Assembly: GCF_019931755.1 (NCBI RefSeq) | Contig: NZ_CP082918.1 | Coordinates: 4,196,001-4,260,000, forward strand | Source of the DNA: Sutcliffiella horikoshii | Lineage (GTDB): Bacteria > Bacillota > Bacilli > Bacillales > Bacillaceae_I | Reading direction: 5' to 3' | DNA length: 64,000 bases | Part shown: piece by piece, positions 15,124-24,869 of the stretch | Numbering within the stretch: position 1 is the first letter of the stretch | Layout of the letters: every line of letters begins with the position of its first letter | Notes under the pieces: generated by a model | The model's input: the letters and a program-made list of their open reading frames with translations, nothing else | The model's database searches: none | What the model was told of the DNA's origin: nothing | Made by a program: the position numbers and the translations under genes

Positions 15124-15171
15124 ATGAACATATTTTCATGAATAAAAATACCTAGAAAAGAAAATTGTCGA
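15124..15171 (-). promoter_or_regulatory. nupN promoter region with DeoR-like operator
   Basis: ATGAACATATTTTCAT (15124-15139) is an imperfect palindrome that matches the TGAACATA sites at the deoR promoter. It lies downstream of a candidate -35 box TCGACA (15166-15171, minus strand) with a weak T-rich -10. The spacer shares the CTAGGT block with the deoR promoter. The rest of the 388-base gap up to rluF shows only one GGGGTCTGACCC motif at 15226. Confidence 0.55.
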
Positions 15172-15409
15172 AAATTTGCAGATAAATACTAGGTTTCTAT
15201 CATTTTCAATGGTAGAAATTACATAGGGGTCTGACCCGCTCCCCGTTAAAGCGCTAAAGCAACGCATTCATCCCCCACACTACAACCAGTTCTTCCTCCA
15301 TTTGTATGCGGTCCTTTGTTTATTGTATGATAGGTTACATATACAGTAATATTTCTCTCCTCTTCCTATATAAGAGTGAGTTCATTTTCATATAAGGACG
15401 TGTACAAGA

Positions 15410-16117
15410 ATGAGAATCAATAAATTTATAAGTGACTCCGGTGTTGCTTCCAGGCGCGGAGCAGATAAACTGATTGAAGAAGGCAAAGTGAAAATCAACG
15501 GCAAGGTTGCCCAGATTGGTGGTCAGGTAAACCCTGGAGACGAGGTATTGGTTAACGGTCAAGTCATCCGAATTGCAAGAGACAATGTCTATATCGCTTT
15601 GAACAAGCCAATCGGTATCACCAGCACCACGGAAAAGAAAGTAAAGGGAAATATCATTGATCTTGTAAACCATCCTTTACGTCTTTCCCATATCGGGCGT
15701 CTTGATAAGGAATCGGAAGGTCTGATCCTGTTAACAAATGACGGGGACATCATCAATGAAATTTTGCGCCCTGAAAACAAGCATGAAAAAGAATATATCG
15801 TCTCTGTCGATAAGCCCATTACTCCAGACTTTGTAAAACAGATGTCTGATGGCGTGAAGATACTAGGAACGAAAACACTTCCTTGTGAAGTGGAACAACT
15901 ATCAAAGTTCGATTTCAAGATTATTTTGACTCAAGGGTTAAACCGTCAGATCCGCCGTATGTGTGCAGAGCTTGGGTATGAGGTTTTAAGATTGCAGCGT
16001 ACCCGGATCATGAATATTGAGCTTGGAAACTTGCCGATGGGACAGTGGCGCGATCTTAGCAAAAAGGAAAAACGCCAGCTGTTTGCTGAATTGAATTATG
16101 AGCCGAAAGAATGGTGA
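15410..16117 (+). CDS. rluF: 23S rRNA pseudouridine synthase RluF-like
   Basis: 235 residues of the RsuA/RluB/E/F family. An N-terminal S4 RNA-binding domain (MRINKFISDSGVASRRGADK) is followed by the synthase domain with the catalytic Asp in IGRLDKESEGLILLTNDG and the C-terminal LTQGLNRQIRRMCAELGYEV. The length and the GLNRQIRRMC form fit RluF, which modifies U2604 of 23S rRNA in E. coli; RluB is an alternative. AAGGA lies upstream of the ATG. It is a monocistronic housekeeping gene, divergent from nupN. Confidence 0.8.
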   Translation: MRINKFISDSGVASRRGADKLIEEGKVKINGKVAQIGGQVNPGDEVLVNGQVIRIARDNVYIALNKPIGITSTTEKKVKGNIIDLVNHPLRLSHIGRLDKESEGLILLTNDGDIINEILRPENKHEKEYIVSVDKPITPDFVKQMSDGVKILGTKTLPCEVEQLSKFDFKIILTQGLNRQIRRMCAELGYEVLRLQRTRIMNIELGNLPMGQWRDLSKKEKRQLFAELNYEPKEW

Positions 16118-16122
16118 AAAAC

Positions 16123-16163
16123 TTGCTTGTCTCACTGACCATAAATTGGTTGTGGGACAAGCA
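16123..16163 (+). terminator. Terminator after rluF
   Basis: TGCTTGTC pairs with GACAAGCA around an imperfect inner stem, followed by seven T residues. Confidence 0.8.
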
Positions 16164-16257
16164 TTTTTTTATATTGTTTTTTCAGGCAATTCCTGTATAA
16201 TTGTCCCGAATCGTGAATTAATATACTTAAAAACACATTTGGGATTCTGTTAATCAC

Positions 16258-16385
16258 CGCTGTTGGTTTACGCGCCAGGCTTCGCTTTCCGCGGGGCGCT
16301 GCTGGAGCCTCCTCACAACGCTCGGGGTCTCCACCAAGCGCTACCTCCCGCCGGAGTCTTCGCCTTTCGCTCCAACCACCAGCTA
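16258..16385. repeat. Extragenic palindromic repeat element, copy B
   Basis: Same block order as copy A at 7441: GCTTTCCGCGGGGCG, GAGCCTCCTCAC, CGGGGTCTC, CCGGAGTC and a final CGCTCCAA. The outer arms differ from copy A but GCGCCAGGCTTCG and CGCCTTTCGCTCC remain partly complementary. It fills most of the gap between rluF and potA; nothing else is seen there apart from the terminator. Confidence 0.8.
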
Positions 16386-16438
16386 GATGCTATTTTATAG
16401 CAATCAATTAATAGAATTTAATATATAGGGAGGTTGCT

Positions 16439-17551
16439 ATGACTAACGCAATTATTCAGTTTAAAGGTGTTCGCAAGCAGTTTGATAATGATCCTGCTGT
16501 GCTTAATGATGTTAGTTTTGAAATAGAACGCGGGAAGTTTTATACCCTGCTTGGCCCGTCCGGTTGCGGGAAGACAACAATCCTTCGCCTGATTGCCGGC
16601 TTTACGGAGGCAACTGCGGGGGACATTTATTTTAACGGGGAAAAAATCAATGATGTACCTGCCAACAAACGTCAGGTGAATACGGTTTTTCAAGATTATG
16701 CTCTTTTTCCTCACTTAAATGTATTTGAGAATGTCGCTTTTGGACTGAAGATTAAAAAGATGAAAAAGGCTGATATTGAAAAGAAAGTGACGGAAGCACT
16801 TAGTTTCGTTAACCTTAAAGGCTTTGAATCTCGTGAAATCAGGGAGATGTCCGGGGGTCAGCGCCAACGTGTCGCGATTGCGCGTGCCATCGTTAATGAA
16901 CCGGAAGTTATTTTGCTAGATGAACCACTATCGGCACTAGACCTAAAACTGCGCACGGAAATGCAGTATGAATTAAGAGAGCTTCAACAGCGTCTTGGCA
17001 TCACCTTTATTTTTGTCACCCATGATCAGGAAGAAGCTCTTGCGATGTCAGACGAGATCTTCGTCCTTAATGAAGGACAAATCATCCAAAGCGGTACGCC
17101 AACAGATATTTATGATGAGCCGATCAACCGATTTGTTGCAGATTTTATCGGGGAATCCAATATTGTAGAAGGCCGAATGATCAAGGATTTCCTTGTGGAA
17201 TTTGCCGGCAAGCAATTTGAATGTGTGGACAAGGGATTAAAAGACGACGAAAAGGTGGACATTGTTATCCGACCAGAGGATTTGGCTATCACGACACCAG
17301 CAGAAGGAAAGCTTCAAGTGCGCGTGGACTCCCAACTGTTCCGTGGCGTGCATTATGAAATAAGCAGTTATGACCAAGAAGGAAACGAGTGGCTTGTTCA
17401 TTCTACGAAGAAGGCTTCTGTCGGGGATCAAATTGGATTGTATTTTGATCCGGAAGCGATTCATGTTATGCGTCTTGGAGAATCGGAAGAAGATTTCGAC
17501 AGACGTCTAGAGGGCTATTCCCATACAAGCGGAGCGAGCCATGGAAAATAG
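16439..17551 (+). CDS. potA: Spermidine/putrescine ABC transporter ATPase PotA
   Basis: 370 residues. ATPase domain with Walker [10 protein letters not shown] (39-47), signature [14 protein letters not shown], Walker [13 protein letters not shown] and the switch His in [12 protein letters not shown]-terminal TOBE-like regulatory domain starts near residue 240. It powers polyamine import through PotBC. AGGGAGG precedes the ATG. The stop overlaps potB by 11 bases. The four genes form one operon in the order potABCD. Confidence 0.93.
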   Translation: MTNAIIQFKGVRKQFDNDPAVLNDVSFEIERGKFYTLLGPSGCGKTTILRLIAGFTEATAGDIYFNGEKINDVPANKRQVNTVFQDYALFPHLNVFENVAFGLKIKKMKKADIEKKVTEALSFVNLKGFESREIREMSGGQRQRVAIARAIVNEPEVILLDEPLSALDLKLRTEMQYELRELQQRLGITFIFVTHDQEEALAMSDEIFVLNEGQIIQSGTPTDIYDEPINRFVADFIGESNIVEGRMIKDFLVEFAGKQFECVDKGLKDDEKVDIVIRPEDLAITTPAEGKLQVRVDSQLFRGVHYEISSYDQEGNEWLVHSTKKASVGDQIGLYFDPEAIHVMRLGESEEDFDRRLEGYSHTSGASHGK

Positions 17552-18344
17552 ATTAACGAAAAATCTTTACTTTATCCCTTATGCTCTTTGGATTGCGCTA
17601 TTTGTCATCGCGCCGATATTATTGGTTCTCTATTATTCTTTTTTCAATATTGAAGGGAACTTATCATTAGAAAATTATCAGAAGTTCTTTACTCCCGTCT
17701 ATTTAAAAATGACGCTGAGTTCGTTTTGGTATGCATTCCTCATAACAGCCATCACACTCCTGGTTGCTTATCCGACGGCATTATTGTTAACGAAAACCCG
17801 TCATAAATATTTGTGGCTGTTATTACTTATTGTTCCTTCTTGGATCAATTTGCTCTTGAAAGCTTATGCCTTCCTCGGTATCTTCGGTACTTACGGAATG
17901 GCAAACAGCTTCCTTGAGGTAATTGGGATCGGCTCACAACAGATATTATTTACAGACTTTAGTTTTGTGTTCGTATCCGTTTATATTTTTATTCCGTTTA
18001 TGATTTTGCCGATCTTTAATGCATTGAATGAGCTGAACCCGACACTGATTGATGCAGCCAATGACCTTGGTGCCTCCCGCCTTACAACGTTTTGGAGGGT
18101 CACATTGCCGCTTACTTTGGACGGAGTAAAGGTCGGATGTCAGATTGTGTTCATCCCGGCATTATCTCTGTTCATGCTAACAAGATTGATAGCTGGTAAC
18201 CGGGTCATCACCCTTGGAACAGCGATAGAGCAACATTTCCTTGTCACTCAAGACTGGGGAATGGGTTCGACCATTGCCGTATTTTTAATTATCATCATGT
18301 TCCTTTTCATGAAATTGACAAGCAGCAGAAAGCGAGGAATCTAA
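17541..18344 (+). CDS. potB: Spermidine/putrescine permease PotB
   Basis: 267 residues with six hydrophobic segments. The coupling motif EAA is seen as [23 protein letters not shown] (core [17 protein letters not shown]). It forms the membrane channel with PotC. Starts within the end of potA with GGAG six bases ahead; one base separates it from potC. Confidence 0.92.
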   Translation: MENRLTKNLYFIPYALWIALFVIAPILLVLYYSFFNIEGNLSLENYQKFFTPVYLKMTLSSFWYAFLITAITLLVAYPTALLLTKTRHKYLWLLLLIVPSWINLLLKAYAFLGIFGTYGMANSFLEVIGIGSQQILFTDFSFVFVSVYIFIPFMILPIFNALNELNPTLIDAANDLGASRLTTFWRVTLPLTLDGVKVGCQIVFIPALSLFMLTRLIAGNRVITLGTAIEQHFLVTQDWGMGSTIAVFLIIIMFLFMKLTSSRKRGI

Positions 18345-18345
18345 C

Positions 18346-19152
18346 ATGGGTAATAGAAAAACATCTCCGTTATCGACGTTATTTCTCGTCTTTATTTTTG
18401 CGATTCTTTATCTACCTATTTTCTTCCTCGTGTTTTACTCGTTTAACAGTGGAGGAACGATGTATGACTTCGAAAGCTTTACGTTGGACTGGTATAAGGA
18501 GCTGTTCGCTGACACGCGACTGCTTATTATCGTATTGAACACCCTATTGATTGCTTTACTTTCCGCTTTGATCTCGACCGTTATCGGGGTGATGGGAGCA
18601 ATCGCCATTTATTCTTTTAAAAACAGGAAAACAAAAAGCACATTATTATCCTTAAATAACGTATTAATTGTCAGTCCTGACGTTATTATCGGTGCTTCCT
18701 TCCTTATTCTATTTACGATGGCTGGAATCAAGCTTGGCATGTTCTCTGTCCTGCTATCCCATATTGCCTTTTGCGTACCTATTGTTGTATTGATGGTATT
18801 GCCAAAGCTTTTGGAAATGAGCCCTACCTTGATTGATGCGGCCCATGATTTGGGAGCAAGTCGCTGGGATGTAATGAGAAAGGTTGTTCTGCCATATATC
18901 ACACCAGGCATATTTGCAGGATTCTTTATGGCGCTGACCTATTCCTTGGATGATTTCGCGGTTACATTCTTTGTGACAGGAAACGGATTCACCACCCTTT
19001 CTGTGGAAATTTACTCTCTTGCGCGCCGTGGAATAGCACTGAACATCAACGCACTTTCCACGTTACTGTTCCTGTTCACCATTGTCCTTGTGATTGTTTA
19101 CTACTTCATCACTGTTCGTAATAAGCCTACTGGAATGGGGGTTAGACGATGA
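18346..19152 (+). CDS. potC: Spermidine/putrescine permease PotC
   Basis: 268 residues, six hydrophobic segments, coupling motif DAAHDLGASRWDVMRKVVLP followed by the family-typical SLDDFAVTFFVTG loop, which helps distinguish PotC from PotB. The last four bases overlap the start of potD (ATGA). Confidence 0.92.
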   Translation: MGNRKTSPLSTLFLVFIFAILYLPIFFLVFYSFNSGGTMYDFESFTLDWYKELFADTRLLIIVLNTLLIALLSALISTVIGVMGAIAIYSFKNRKTKSTLLSLNNVLIVSPDVIIGASFLILFTMAGIKLGMFSVLLSHIAFCVPIVVLMVLPKLLEMSPTLIDAAHDLGASRWDVMRKVVLPYITPGIFAGFFMALTYSLDDFAVTFFVTGNGFTTLSVEIYSLARRGIALNINALSTLLFLFTIVLVIVYYFITVRNKPTGMGVRR

Positions 19153-20222
19153 AGAAGCTTGTACAGTTTACTGTCGCGGTTGTTTTGGTGTCAGCTGTTC
19201 TTTGGTACGCCATTATCGAATTGAATTCCGCGCAAGGATACTCTGGCGGAAACACATTGACCATATACAACTGGGGTGACTATATCAACATGGATGTGGT
19301 CAAGCAGTTTGAAGAGGAAACCGGTGTAAAGGTCATCTATGAAACATTTGACTCGAACGAAGCGATGAAAACAAAAATAGAACAAGGTGGAACCACGTAT
19401 GATATTGCGGTTCCATCTGAGTATATGATTGATAAAATGATTCAAGAAGATCTCCTTATCCCGCTAGATCATTCTAAGCTTCCGAACCTTGGGAACATCG
19501 ACGAACGCTTCATGGATCTTCCCTTTGATCCGGAAAATAAATACTCTGTTCCTTACTTCTGGGGAACGGTTGGGATTGTGTACAATCCTTCTATGTTAGA
19601 TGGAATGGAAATCACAAGCTGGAATGACCTTTGGGATGAAGATTTGAAAAATGAGATACTCTTGATAGACGGTGCCCGTGAAGTGATGGGGATGGCTCTT
19701 AACAGTTTAGGCTATTCTTTAAATGATACGGATAAAGACCACCTGCTTGAAGCAAAAAGAAAGTTAGATACACTTACTCCGAATATCAAAGCGATTGTCG
19801 GGGATGAGAACCGCATGCTGATTGAAAATGAAGAAGCAGCAATCGGACTTGTTTGGTCCGGGGTTGCTGCTGAGTTGATGTGGGAAAACGAAGACCTTGA
19901 ATATGTGGTTCCGATTGAAGGGTCTAACCTTTGGTTTGACAATATGGTCATCCCGAAGACGGCCAAGAATGTGGAAGCTGCACATCAGTTTATCAACTTT
20001 ATGTTAGAGGCGGAAGTAGCAGCGGAAAACACGGAATATGTGAGTTACTCTACACCAAACAAGGCCGCAATGCCGCTTCTAGATGAAGAACTGACAGGTG
20101 ACGAACGTTTCTATCCGCCACCAGAGTTGACAGAGAAGCTTGAGGTGTACGAAAACCTCGGAAAAAGAAACCTGGCTTATTATAATGAACTGTTTTTAGA
20201 GTTTAAGATGCATGGTAAATAA
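19149..20222 (+). CDS. potD: Spermidine/putrescine-binding protein PotD
   Basis: 357 residues. The mature part starts with LTIYNWGDYINMDVV, typical of PotD/PotF, and contains VPYFWGTVGIVYNP and the Trp/Asp/Glu residues that clamp polyamines (WSGVAAELM, VPIEGSNLWFDNMVIP). The N-terminal hydrophobic segment has no lipobox cysteine: after VVLVSAVLWYAIIEL comes NSAQGYSGG. So the protein is either anchored by an uncleaved helix or processed by ordinary signal peptidase, unlike most Gram-positive binding proteins. A terminator follows. Confidence 0.92.
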   Translation: MKKLVQFTVAVVLVSAVLWYAIIELNSAQGYSGGNTLTIYNWGDYINMDVVKQFEEETGVKVIYETFDSNEAMKTKIEQGGTTYDIAVPSEYMIDKMIQEDLLIPLDHSKLPNLGNIDERFMDLPFDPENKYSVPYFWGTVGIVYNPSMLDGMEITSWNDLWDEDLKNEILLIDGAREVMGMALNSLGYSLNDTDKDHLLEAKRKLDTLTPNIKAIVGDENRMLIENEEAAIGLVWSGVAAELMWENEDLEYVVPIEGSNLWFDNMVIPKTAKNVEAAHQFINFMLEAEVAAENTEYVSYSTPNKAAMPLLDEELTGDERFYPPPELTEKLEVYENLGKRNLAYYNELFLEFKMHGK

Positions 20223-20232
20223 AATAGATAAG

Positions 20233-20260
20233 ATGCCACTTACCGAATGGGAAGTGGCAT
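20233..20260 (+). terminator. Terminator of the potABCD operon
   Basis: ATGCCACTT / AAGTGGCAT stem with a loop of 10 bases followed by seven T residues, 11 bases after the potD stop. Confidence 0.88.
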
Positions 20261-20352
20261 TTTTTTATGATTTTTCCTCTTACATTAGATTGCCTCTACT
20301 TTTTCCGCTACAATAAAAGGAACTATTTACAATTTGAGGTGTGGTGGCTAAA

Positions 20353-21048
20353 TTGTTCAGAATTTTTATTATAGAAGACGATAAAACCTTATTTTCAGAA
20401 ATGGAGGAGCGATTGACGCAGTGGACCTATGATGTTCATGGAGTGACTGATTTCAATGCGGTACTTCAAGATTTCACAAATATTAAGCCTGACCTTGTGA
20501 TTATAGATATTCAGTTGCCAAAGTACGATGGCTTCCATTGGTGCCGGATGATCCGTAATCATTCAAAGGTGCCGATCATCTTTCTTTCATCAAGAGACCA
20601 TCCGATGGATATGGTTATGTCCATGCAGCTTGGTGCCGATGACTTTGTGCAAAAGCCCTTCCATTTTGATGTACTCATCGCCAAAATCCAAGCAACGCTC
20701 AGACGGGTCTATCAATATAGTGCCGAGCCAGTTAACTTAAAAACGTGGGCCGGGGCAACGATTGATTTTGAGAAAAACACCGTGTCTAATCATAATGGAA
20801 CGATTGAGTTGACGAAAAATGAACTCTTTATCCTCCGCTCACTTGTTGAACACAAAAACAAGATTGTCAGCCGGGATGAATTGATTAATAGGTTGTGGGA
20901 TGATAAGCGGTTTGTGAGCGATAATACGTTAACCGTGAATGTGAATCGGCTTCGTAAGCATTTGGAGCAATTAGGACTTGGTAAATACATTGAAACAAAG
21001 GTCGGCCAAGGGTATATGGCTCTTGAAGAGGATTCAATCCATGATTAA
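20353..21048 (+). CDS. bceR: Response regulator BceR
   Basis: About 231 residues, OmpR/PhoB family. The receiver has IIEDD, the phospho-acceptor Asp in LVIIDIQLPKYDG, FLSSRD and the Lys in VQKPFHF. The C-terminal winged helix has VSRDELINRLWDD and TVNVNRLRKHLE. Residues LFRIFIIEDD align with the start of BceR, so a TTG at 20353 is the likely start; GTG at 20341 or 20344 are alternatives. It controls the bceAB transporter genes 1.1 kb downstream through the inverted repeat at 22041. Confidence 0.88.
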   Translation: MFRIFIIEDDKTLFSEMEERLTQWTYDVHGVTDFNAVLQDFTNIKPDLVIIDIQLPKYDGFHWCRMIRNHSKVPIIFLSSRDHPMDMVMSMQLGADDFVQKPFHFDVLIAKIQATLRRVYQYSAEPVNLKTWAGATIDFEKNTVSNHNGTIELTKNELFILRSLVEHKNKIVSRDELINRLWDDKRFVSDNTLTVNVNRLRKHLEQLGLGKYIETKVGQGYMALEEDSIHD

Positions 21049-22045
21049 GACCTATTTGAGAGAAAAACAAAGTTGGATCGTGTTTTTTATCTCCATACAG
21101 CTCTTACTTCTTTTTATAGCCTATTTAGATGCGTCCATCAGCTTGACGGCTATCTTTTATTTCAACTTCCTTTCTACCCTCTTTCTAATAATTTTCCTTT
21201 TATTTCGCTATCAAAAAGAGGCGGCATTTTACAAGGAGTTAAAGGAATTAGATCCTGCGATGGATCTTTCAGAACTAACAGAAGCAAAGAGCTCGTTTGA
21301 AAAGATTGTCCACAAGTCTTTGACAGAATTCACCTATCATCAGAAGCAACAACTTTCCCGGCATACTTTGGAGCTCGATCAGGAAAAAGAAGATTTGTTG
21401 GCCTGGATTCATGAGGTGAAAACTCCGTTGACCGCAATGAAGCTGATGATTGATAGACTCGAGGATCCTAAGTTGAAAAAACAAATAACTTTTGAATGGC
21501 TGCGTATTCACTTGCTTTTAGACCAGCAGCTCCATTCTCGCAGGATTTCATCAATGGAAAATGATTTATTCGTCGAAAAAGCAGACTTGGAGACAATTAT
21601 CTTTGATGAAATTAAAACCTTGCAATCATGGTGCATCCAAAAGGGAATTGGTTTTGAAGTAGAACTGAGCGAGCAGTTTGTATGGAGTGACAGCAAGTGG
21701 CTTTCGTTTATCATCCGCCAATTACTTACAAATGCAGTTAAGTATAGTGAATCCGGAGACATCAACATAAAAAGCTATGTTAAAGATGGTTTGATAAAAT
21801 TATCGATTACAGATCATGGAATAGGTATAAACAGCAGGGATTTGCCCAGAATTTATGACAAAGGATTCACATCGACTGCTAACCATCATAACCAAGCAGC
21901 AACAGGAATGGGCTTATATTTAGCAAAAAGGGCAGCAGAAGCACTGTCTATCACCATTACTGTTGAATCGAAGCAATCTAAAGGGTCTACCTTTACCCTA
22001 ACATTCTCAAAAACCAATCAATTCACAAATGTTTGGAGCATGTGA
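21041..22045 (+). CDS. bceS: Intramembrane-sensing histidine kinase BceS
   Basis: About 334 residues. Two transmembrane helices close together at the N-terminus with almost no extracellular loop, as in BceS-like kinases that sense through the BceAB transporter. The phospho-acceptor His is in LAWIHEVKTPLTAMKLMID; the ATPase part has QLLTNAVKYS (N box), DHGIGI (G1) and GMGLYLAKRAAEAL (G2). The ATG at 21041 overlaps the bceR stop by eight bases. The stop codon lies inside the BceR operator. Confidence 0.9.
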   Translation: MIKTYLREKQSWIVFFISIQLLLLFIAYLDASISLTAIFYFNFLSTLFLIIFLLFRYQKEAAFYKELKELDPAMDLSELTEAKSSFEKIVHKSLTEFTYHQKQQLSRHTLELDQEKEDLLAWIHEVKTPLTAMKLMIDRLEDPKLKKQITFEWLRIHLLLDQQLHSRRISSMENDLFVEKADLETIIFDEIKTLQSWCIQKGIGFEVELSEQFVWSDSKWLSFIIRQLLTNAVKYSESGDINIKSYVKDGLIKLSITDHGIGINSRDLPRIYDKGFTSTANHHNQAATGMGLYLAKRAAEALSITITVESKQSKGSTFTLTFSKTNQFTNVWSM

Positions 22046-22115
22046 CAAAACTGTCACACGCTTCTTCATTTTGTTAGGTGAATCGAAGGAAGTGGAAAAA
22101 TCTCCGTTTTATAAT
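22041..22115 (+). promoter_or_regulatory. BceR operator and bceAB promoter
   Basis: TGTGACA-AAAC-TGTCACA (22041-22058) is a perfect 7-bp inverted repeat that overlaps the bceS stop codon. A TATAAT box at 22110-22115 lacks a good -35 box, as expected for an activator-dependent promoter. The arrangement fits BceR-driven induction of bceAB. Confidence 0.75.
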
Positions 22116-22140
22116 GGTAATAGAAAAGGAGAGTGAAAGC

Positions 22141-22902
22141 ATGACCATCTTACATGCCTCAAATATACAAAAAAGCTACGGTAATCGATTTAACCGACAA
22201 GAAGTATTAAAAGGAATTGACTTGACATTAGAAGAAGGCGAGTTCGTGAGTATCATGGGGGCTTCCGGTTCTGGGAAAACCACCCTGCTCAACGTTCTAT
22301 CATCTATAGATAAAGTTTCAGAAGGCAACATTCAAATCAATAACAAAGAGATCACCACCCTTAAGGAAAAACAGCTGGCAGAGTTCCGCAAGCACCATCT
22401 TGGATTCATCTTCCAAGAATATAATCTGCTTGACACCTTGACTGTAAAAGAGAACATATTGTTGCCGCTTTCCGTTGCAAAGGTATCCAAAAAGGTAGCA
22501 GACGAGAAGTTTCAGGCAGTAGCGGACGAGCTTGGCATTTTTGATATAAAAGACAAATACCCAAACCAAATATCTGGCGGACAGAAGCAAAGAACCTCTG
22601 CAGCCCGTGCCTTCATCCATGAGCCAAGCATCATTTTTGCAGACGAACCAACAGGTGCACTGGATTCCAAGGCCGCTTCTGACTTGTTAAACAAGCTCAG
22701 CGACCTTAACAAAAAACGCAAAGCTACCATCATTATGGTGACACACGATCCTGTCGCAGCAAGCTATTGCAGCAGAATCATCTTTATAAAAGACGGGCAA
22801 GTCTACACGCAGTTGAATAGAGGGGACGAAACGCGACAGAACTTTTTCAAGGACATCATGCGCACGCAAGGTGTGCTTAGCGGGGTGCAATATGAGCACT
22901 AA
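22141..22902 (+). CDS. bceA: Antimicrobial-peptide ABC transporter ATPase BceA
   Basis: 253 residues, MacB/LolD-type ATPase: Walker [11 protein letters not shown]-loop [14 protein letters not shown], signature [14 protein letters not shown], Walker [13 protein letters not shown], switch His in MVTHD. With BceB it frees lipid II-cycle intermediates from peptides such as bacitracin and activates BceS. AAAGGAG stands ahead of the ATG at 22141; the upstream in-frame start at 22078 would read through the promoter. Confidence 0.93.
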   Translation: MTILHASNIQKSYGNRFNRQEVLKGIDLTLEEGEFVSIMGASGSGKTTLLNVLSSIDKVSEGNIQINNKEITTLKEKQLAEFRKHHLGFIFQEYNLLDTLTVKENILLPLSVAKVSKKVADEKFQAVADELGIFDIKDKYPNQISGGQKQRTSAARAFIHEPSIIFADEPTGALDSKAASDLLNKLSDLNKKRKATIIMVTHDPVAASYCSRIIFIKDGQVYTQLNRGDETRQNFFKDIMRTQGVLSGVQYEH

Positions 22903-24838
22903 TCAATTGATTCTCCGAAATCTGAGAAAAAACCTTAAAAATTATCTACTGTATGTCTTTGCATTGGTGTTTACTGTAGCTCTATATTTTTCATTTGTAA
23001 CGCTTCAATTCGATCCATCGATGGATGCAGCGGAAGGTTCGGTAAAAGGAGCAGGCGCGATAAGAGCTGCCTCTGTTTTATTGATTGCTATTGTATCTGT
23101 CTTTTTGCTCTATGCCAACACGATTTTCATTAAACGTCGCAGCAAGGAGATCGGACTCTTTCAACTGATCGGGATGACAAAAGGGAAGATTTTCCGCATC
23201 TTGACCATGGAAAATTTCATCCTTTATTTCTCTTCCATCATACTTGGCGTTTTGGCCGGGTTCTCTTTCTCTAAGCTTATTTTACTGATTTTATTTAAAG
23301 TAACAGGTGTCGATTCTGTTGCAGAGTTGCGCTTTTCACCTGAAGCTCTATATCAGACGCTACTGGTGTTTGGTTGCATCTTTGTGCTGATCATGGCGAT
23401 GAATTATCTTTTTATTAAAAAGCAGACCATCCTCTCCTTGTTTCGCGTCCTTTCTTCCTCGGAAGAAATGGTTAAAAGAATCTCCGTTTGGGAGATCCTT
23501 ATTGGCGTTGCGGGATTGGGCTTGATCAGCTCTGGATACTACATGTCTTCTAGAATGTTTGACGGAGATTTAACCTCTGTTACCATGCTCTTTCTAACCA
23601 TGATTTATATCCTTGGCTCCGTAATTATCGGGACCTATTTATTTTATAAAGGCTCTGTTCGATTTATCTTTCATTTAATTCGAAAGAAAAAAGGCGGCTA
23701 TTTATCTATCAATGAGGTCTTGTCCCTTTCTTCAATCATGTTCCGCATGAAATCGAACGCCTTCTTGTTGACGGTCATTACTACCGTTTCAGCGTTAGCA
23801 ATCGGACTATTGTCTTTAAGCTATATTTCTTATTATTCTGCAGAAAAATCAGCAGAACGTAATGTACCCAATGATTTCTCCATCTATCATCCCGAAGATG
23901 CAGACACTTTCAAAAAAGCGTTGGCAGACGCAGATATTTCCTATTCAGTAAAGGAAATAGAAGTGTACCAGGCTCATGTAAATATGGAAGAGGTTCTAAG
24001 TTCTGATACAGAAGGAATGAACGTAGATACCGCTTCTCTTCAAACGGCTGTAATTGGAGAGAGTTCTGTGGAGGGTGTTGAACTTTCGGAAGGAGAAGCG
24101 ATATTAAGCGGCTACAGTAGTGCTCTTTCTTCCTTAATCACCTTTAAAGAGTCAGGAAAAATCGAACTCATCAGTCAGTCGGAGAGAATTCCGCTGGATT
24201 ACTTAGAATTAAGGGATGAATTCATTTTATCTCTACCCTTTACATCTGGTGGATTTCCGTTAGTAGTGGTGGATGATGCTGTTATGGAAAAGCTATCAAA
24301 TGACCTAGACCAAGAAATTCAGCGCTCCTCTTTCGTATATACAGGAATAGATATCCCTGACGAGCAGGATTTAGAACAAGCCAACTCAATTTTCACGGAG
24401 CTTGATTTAGCCAACACTGGTCCAAACGAGTCTCAGTTGCTTACAAGCAACAGCATGAAAAACAGTATGGGATTTGTCATGTTTATTGTTGGATTTCTCG
24501 GTCTTACCTTCTTAATTACATCCGGTTGTATTCTCTACTTCAAACAGGTGGACGAAAGTGAGGAGGAACGGCCAAACTATACCATTTTACGGAAGCTGGG
24601 CTTCACACAATGGGATTTACTCAGAGGCATACAAGCCAAGCAATTATTTAACTTTGGAATTCCGCTTGTTGTCGGTTTGCTTCACAGCTATTTTGCCGTT
24701 CAATCCGGTTGGTTCTTTTTCGGAACCGAAGTATGGACACCCATGATTATCGTCATGATTATTTATACAGGGCTTTATTCGATATTCGGATTACTCTCTG
24801 TTATCTACTATAAAAGAGTGATCAAAGAAGCACTATAA
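22892..24838 (+). CDS. bceB: Antimicrobial-peptide ABC transporter permease BceB
   Basis: About 648 residues. FtsX-type permease with ten predicted transmembrane helices and a large extracellular domain of about 200 residues between helices 7 and 8 (roughly residues 310-520), which sets ligand specificity. [20 protein letters not shown] is the typical cytoplasmic loop (here quoted as [17 protein letters not shown]). Start at 22892 overlaps bceA by 11 bases. The exact peptide cannot be read from sequence. Confidence 0.9.
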   Translation: MSTNQLILRNLRKNLKNYLLYVFALVFTVALYFSFVTLQFDPSMDAAEGSVKGAGAIRAASVLLIAIVSVFLLYANTIFIKRRSKEIGLFQLIGMTKGKIFRILTMENFILYFSSIILGVLAGFSFSKLILLILFKVTGVDSVAELRFSPEALYQTLLVFGCIFVLIMAMNYLFIKKQTILSLFRVLSSSEEMVKRISVWEILIGVAGLGLISSGYYMSSRMFDGDLTSVTMLFLTMIYILGSVIIGTYLFYKGSVRFIFHLIRKKKGGYLSINEVLSLSSIMFRMKSNAFLLTVITTVSALAIGLLSLSYISYYSAEKSAERNVPNDFSIYHPEDADTFKKALADADISYSVKEIEVYQAHVNMEEVLSSDTEGMNVDTASLQTAVIGESSVEGVELSEGEAILSGYSSALSSLITFKESGKIELISQSERIPLDYLELRDEFILSLPFTSGGFPLVVVDDAVMEKLSNDLDQEIQRSSFVYTGIDIPDEQDLEQANSIFTELDLANTGPNESQLLTSNSMKNSMGFVMFIVGFLGLTFLITSGCILYFKQVDESEEERPNYTILRKLGFTQWDLLRGIQAKQLFNFGIPLVVGLLHSYFAVQSGWFFFGTEVWTPMIIVMIIYTGLYSIFGLLSVIYYKRVIKEAL

Positions 24839-24842
24839 GCAG

Positions 24843-24862
24843 GAAAGGGATTCATCCCTTTC
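24843..24862 (+). terminator. Terminator after bceB
   Basis: GAAAGGGAT / ATCCCTTTC stem with a 2-base centre followed by TTATTTTTT. Confidence 0.8.
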
Positions 24863-24869
24863 TTATTTT

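Noticed and set aside
15022..15409. Purine riboswitch before nupN
   Set aside because: The leader lacks the purine aptamer stems and loops as far as can be seen by eye; an operator explains the control better.
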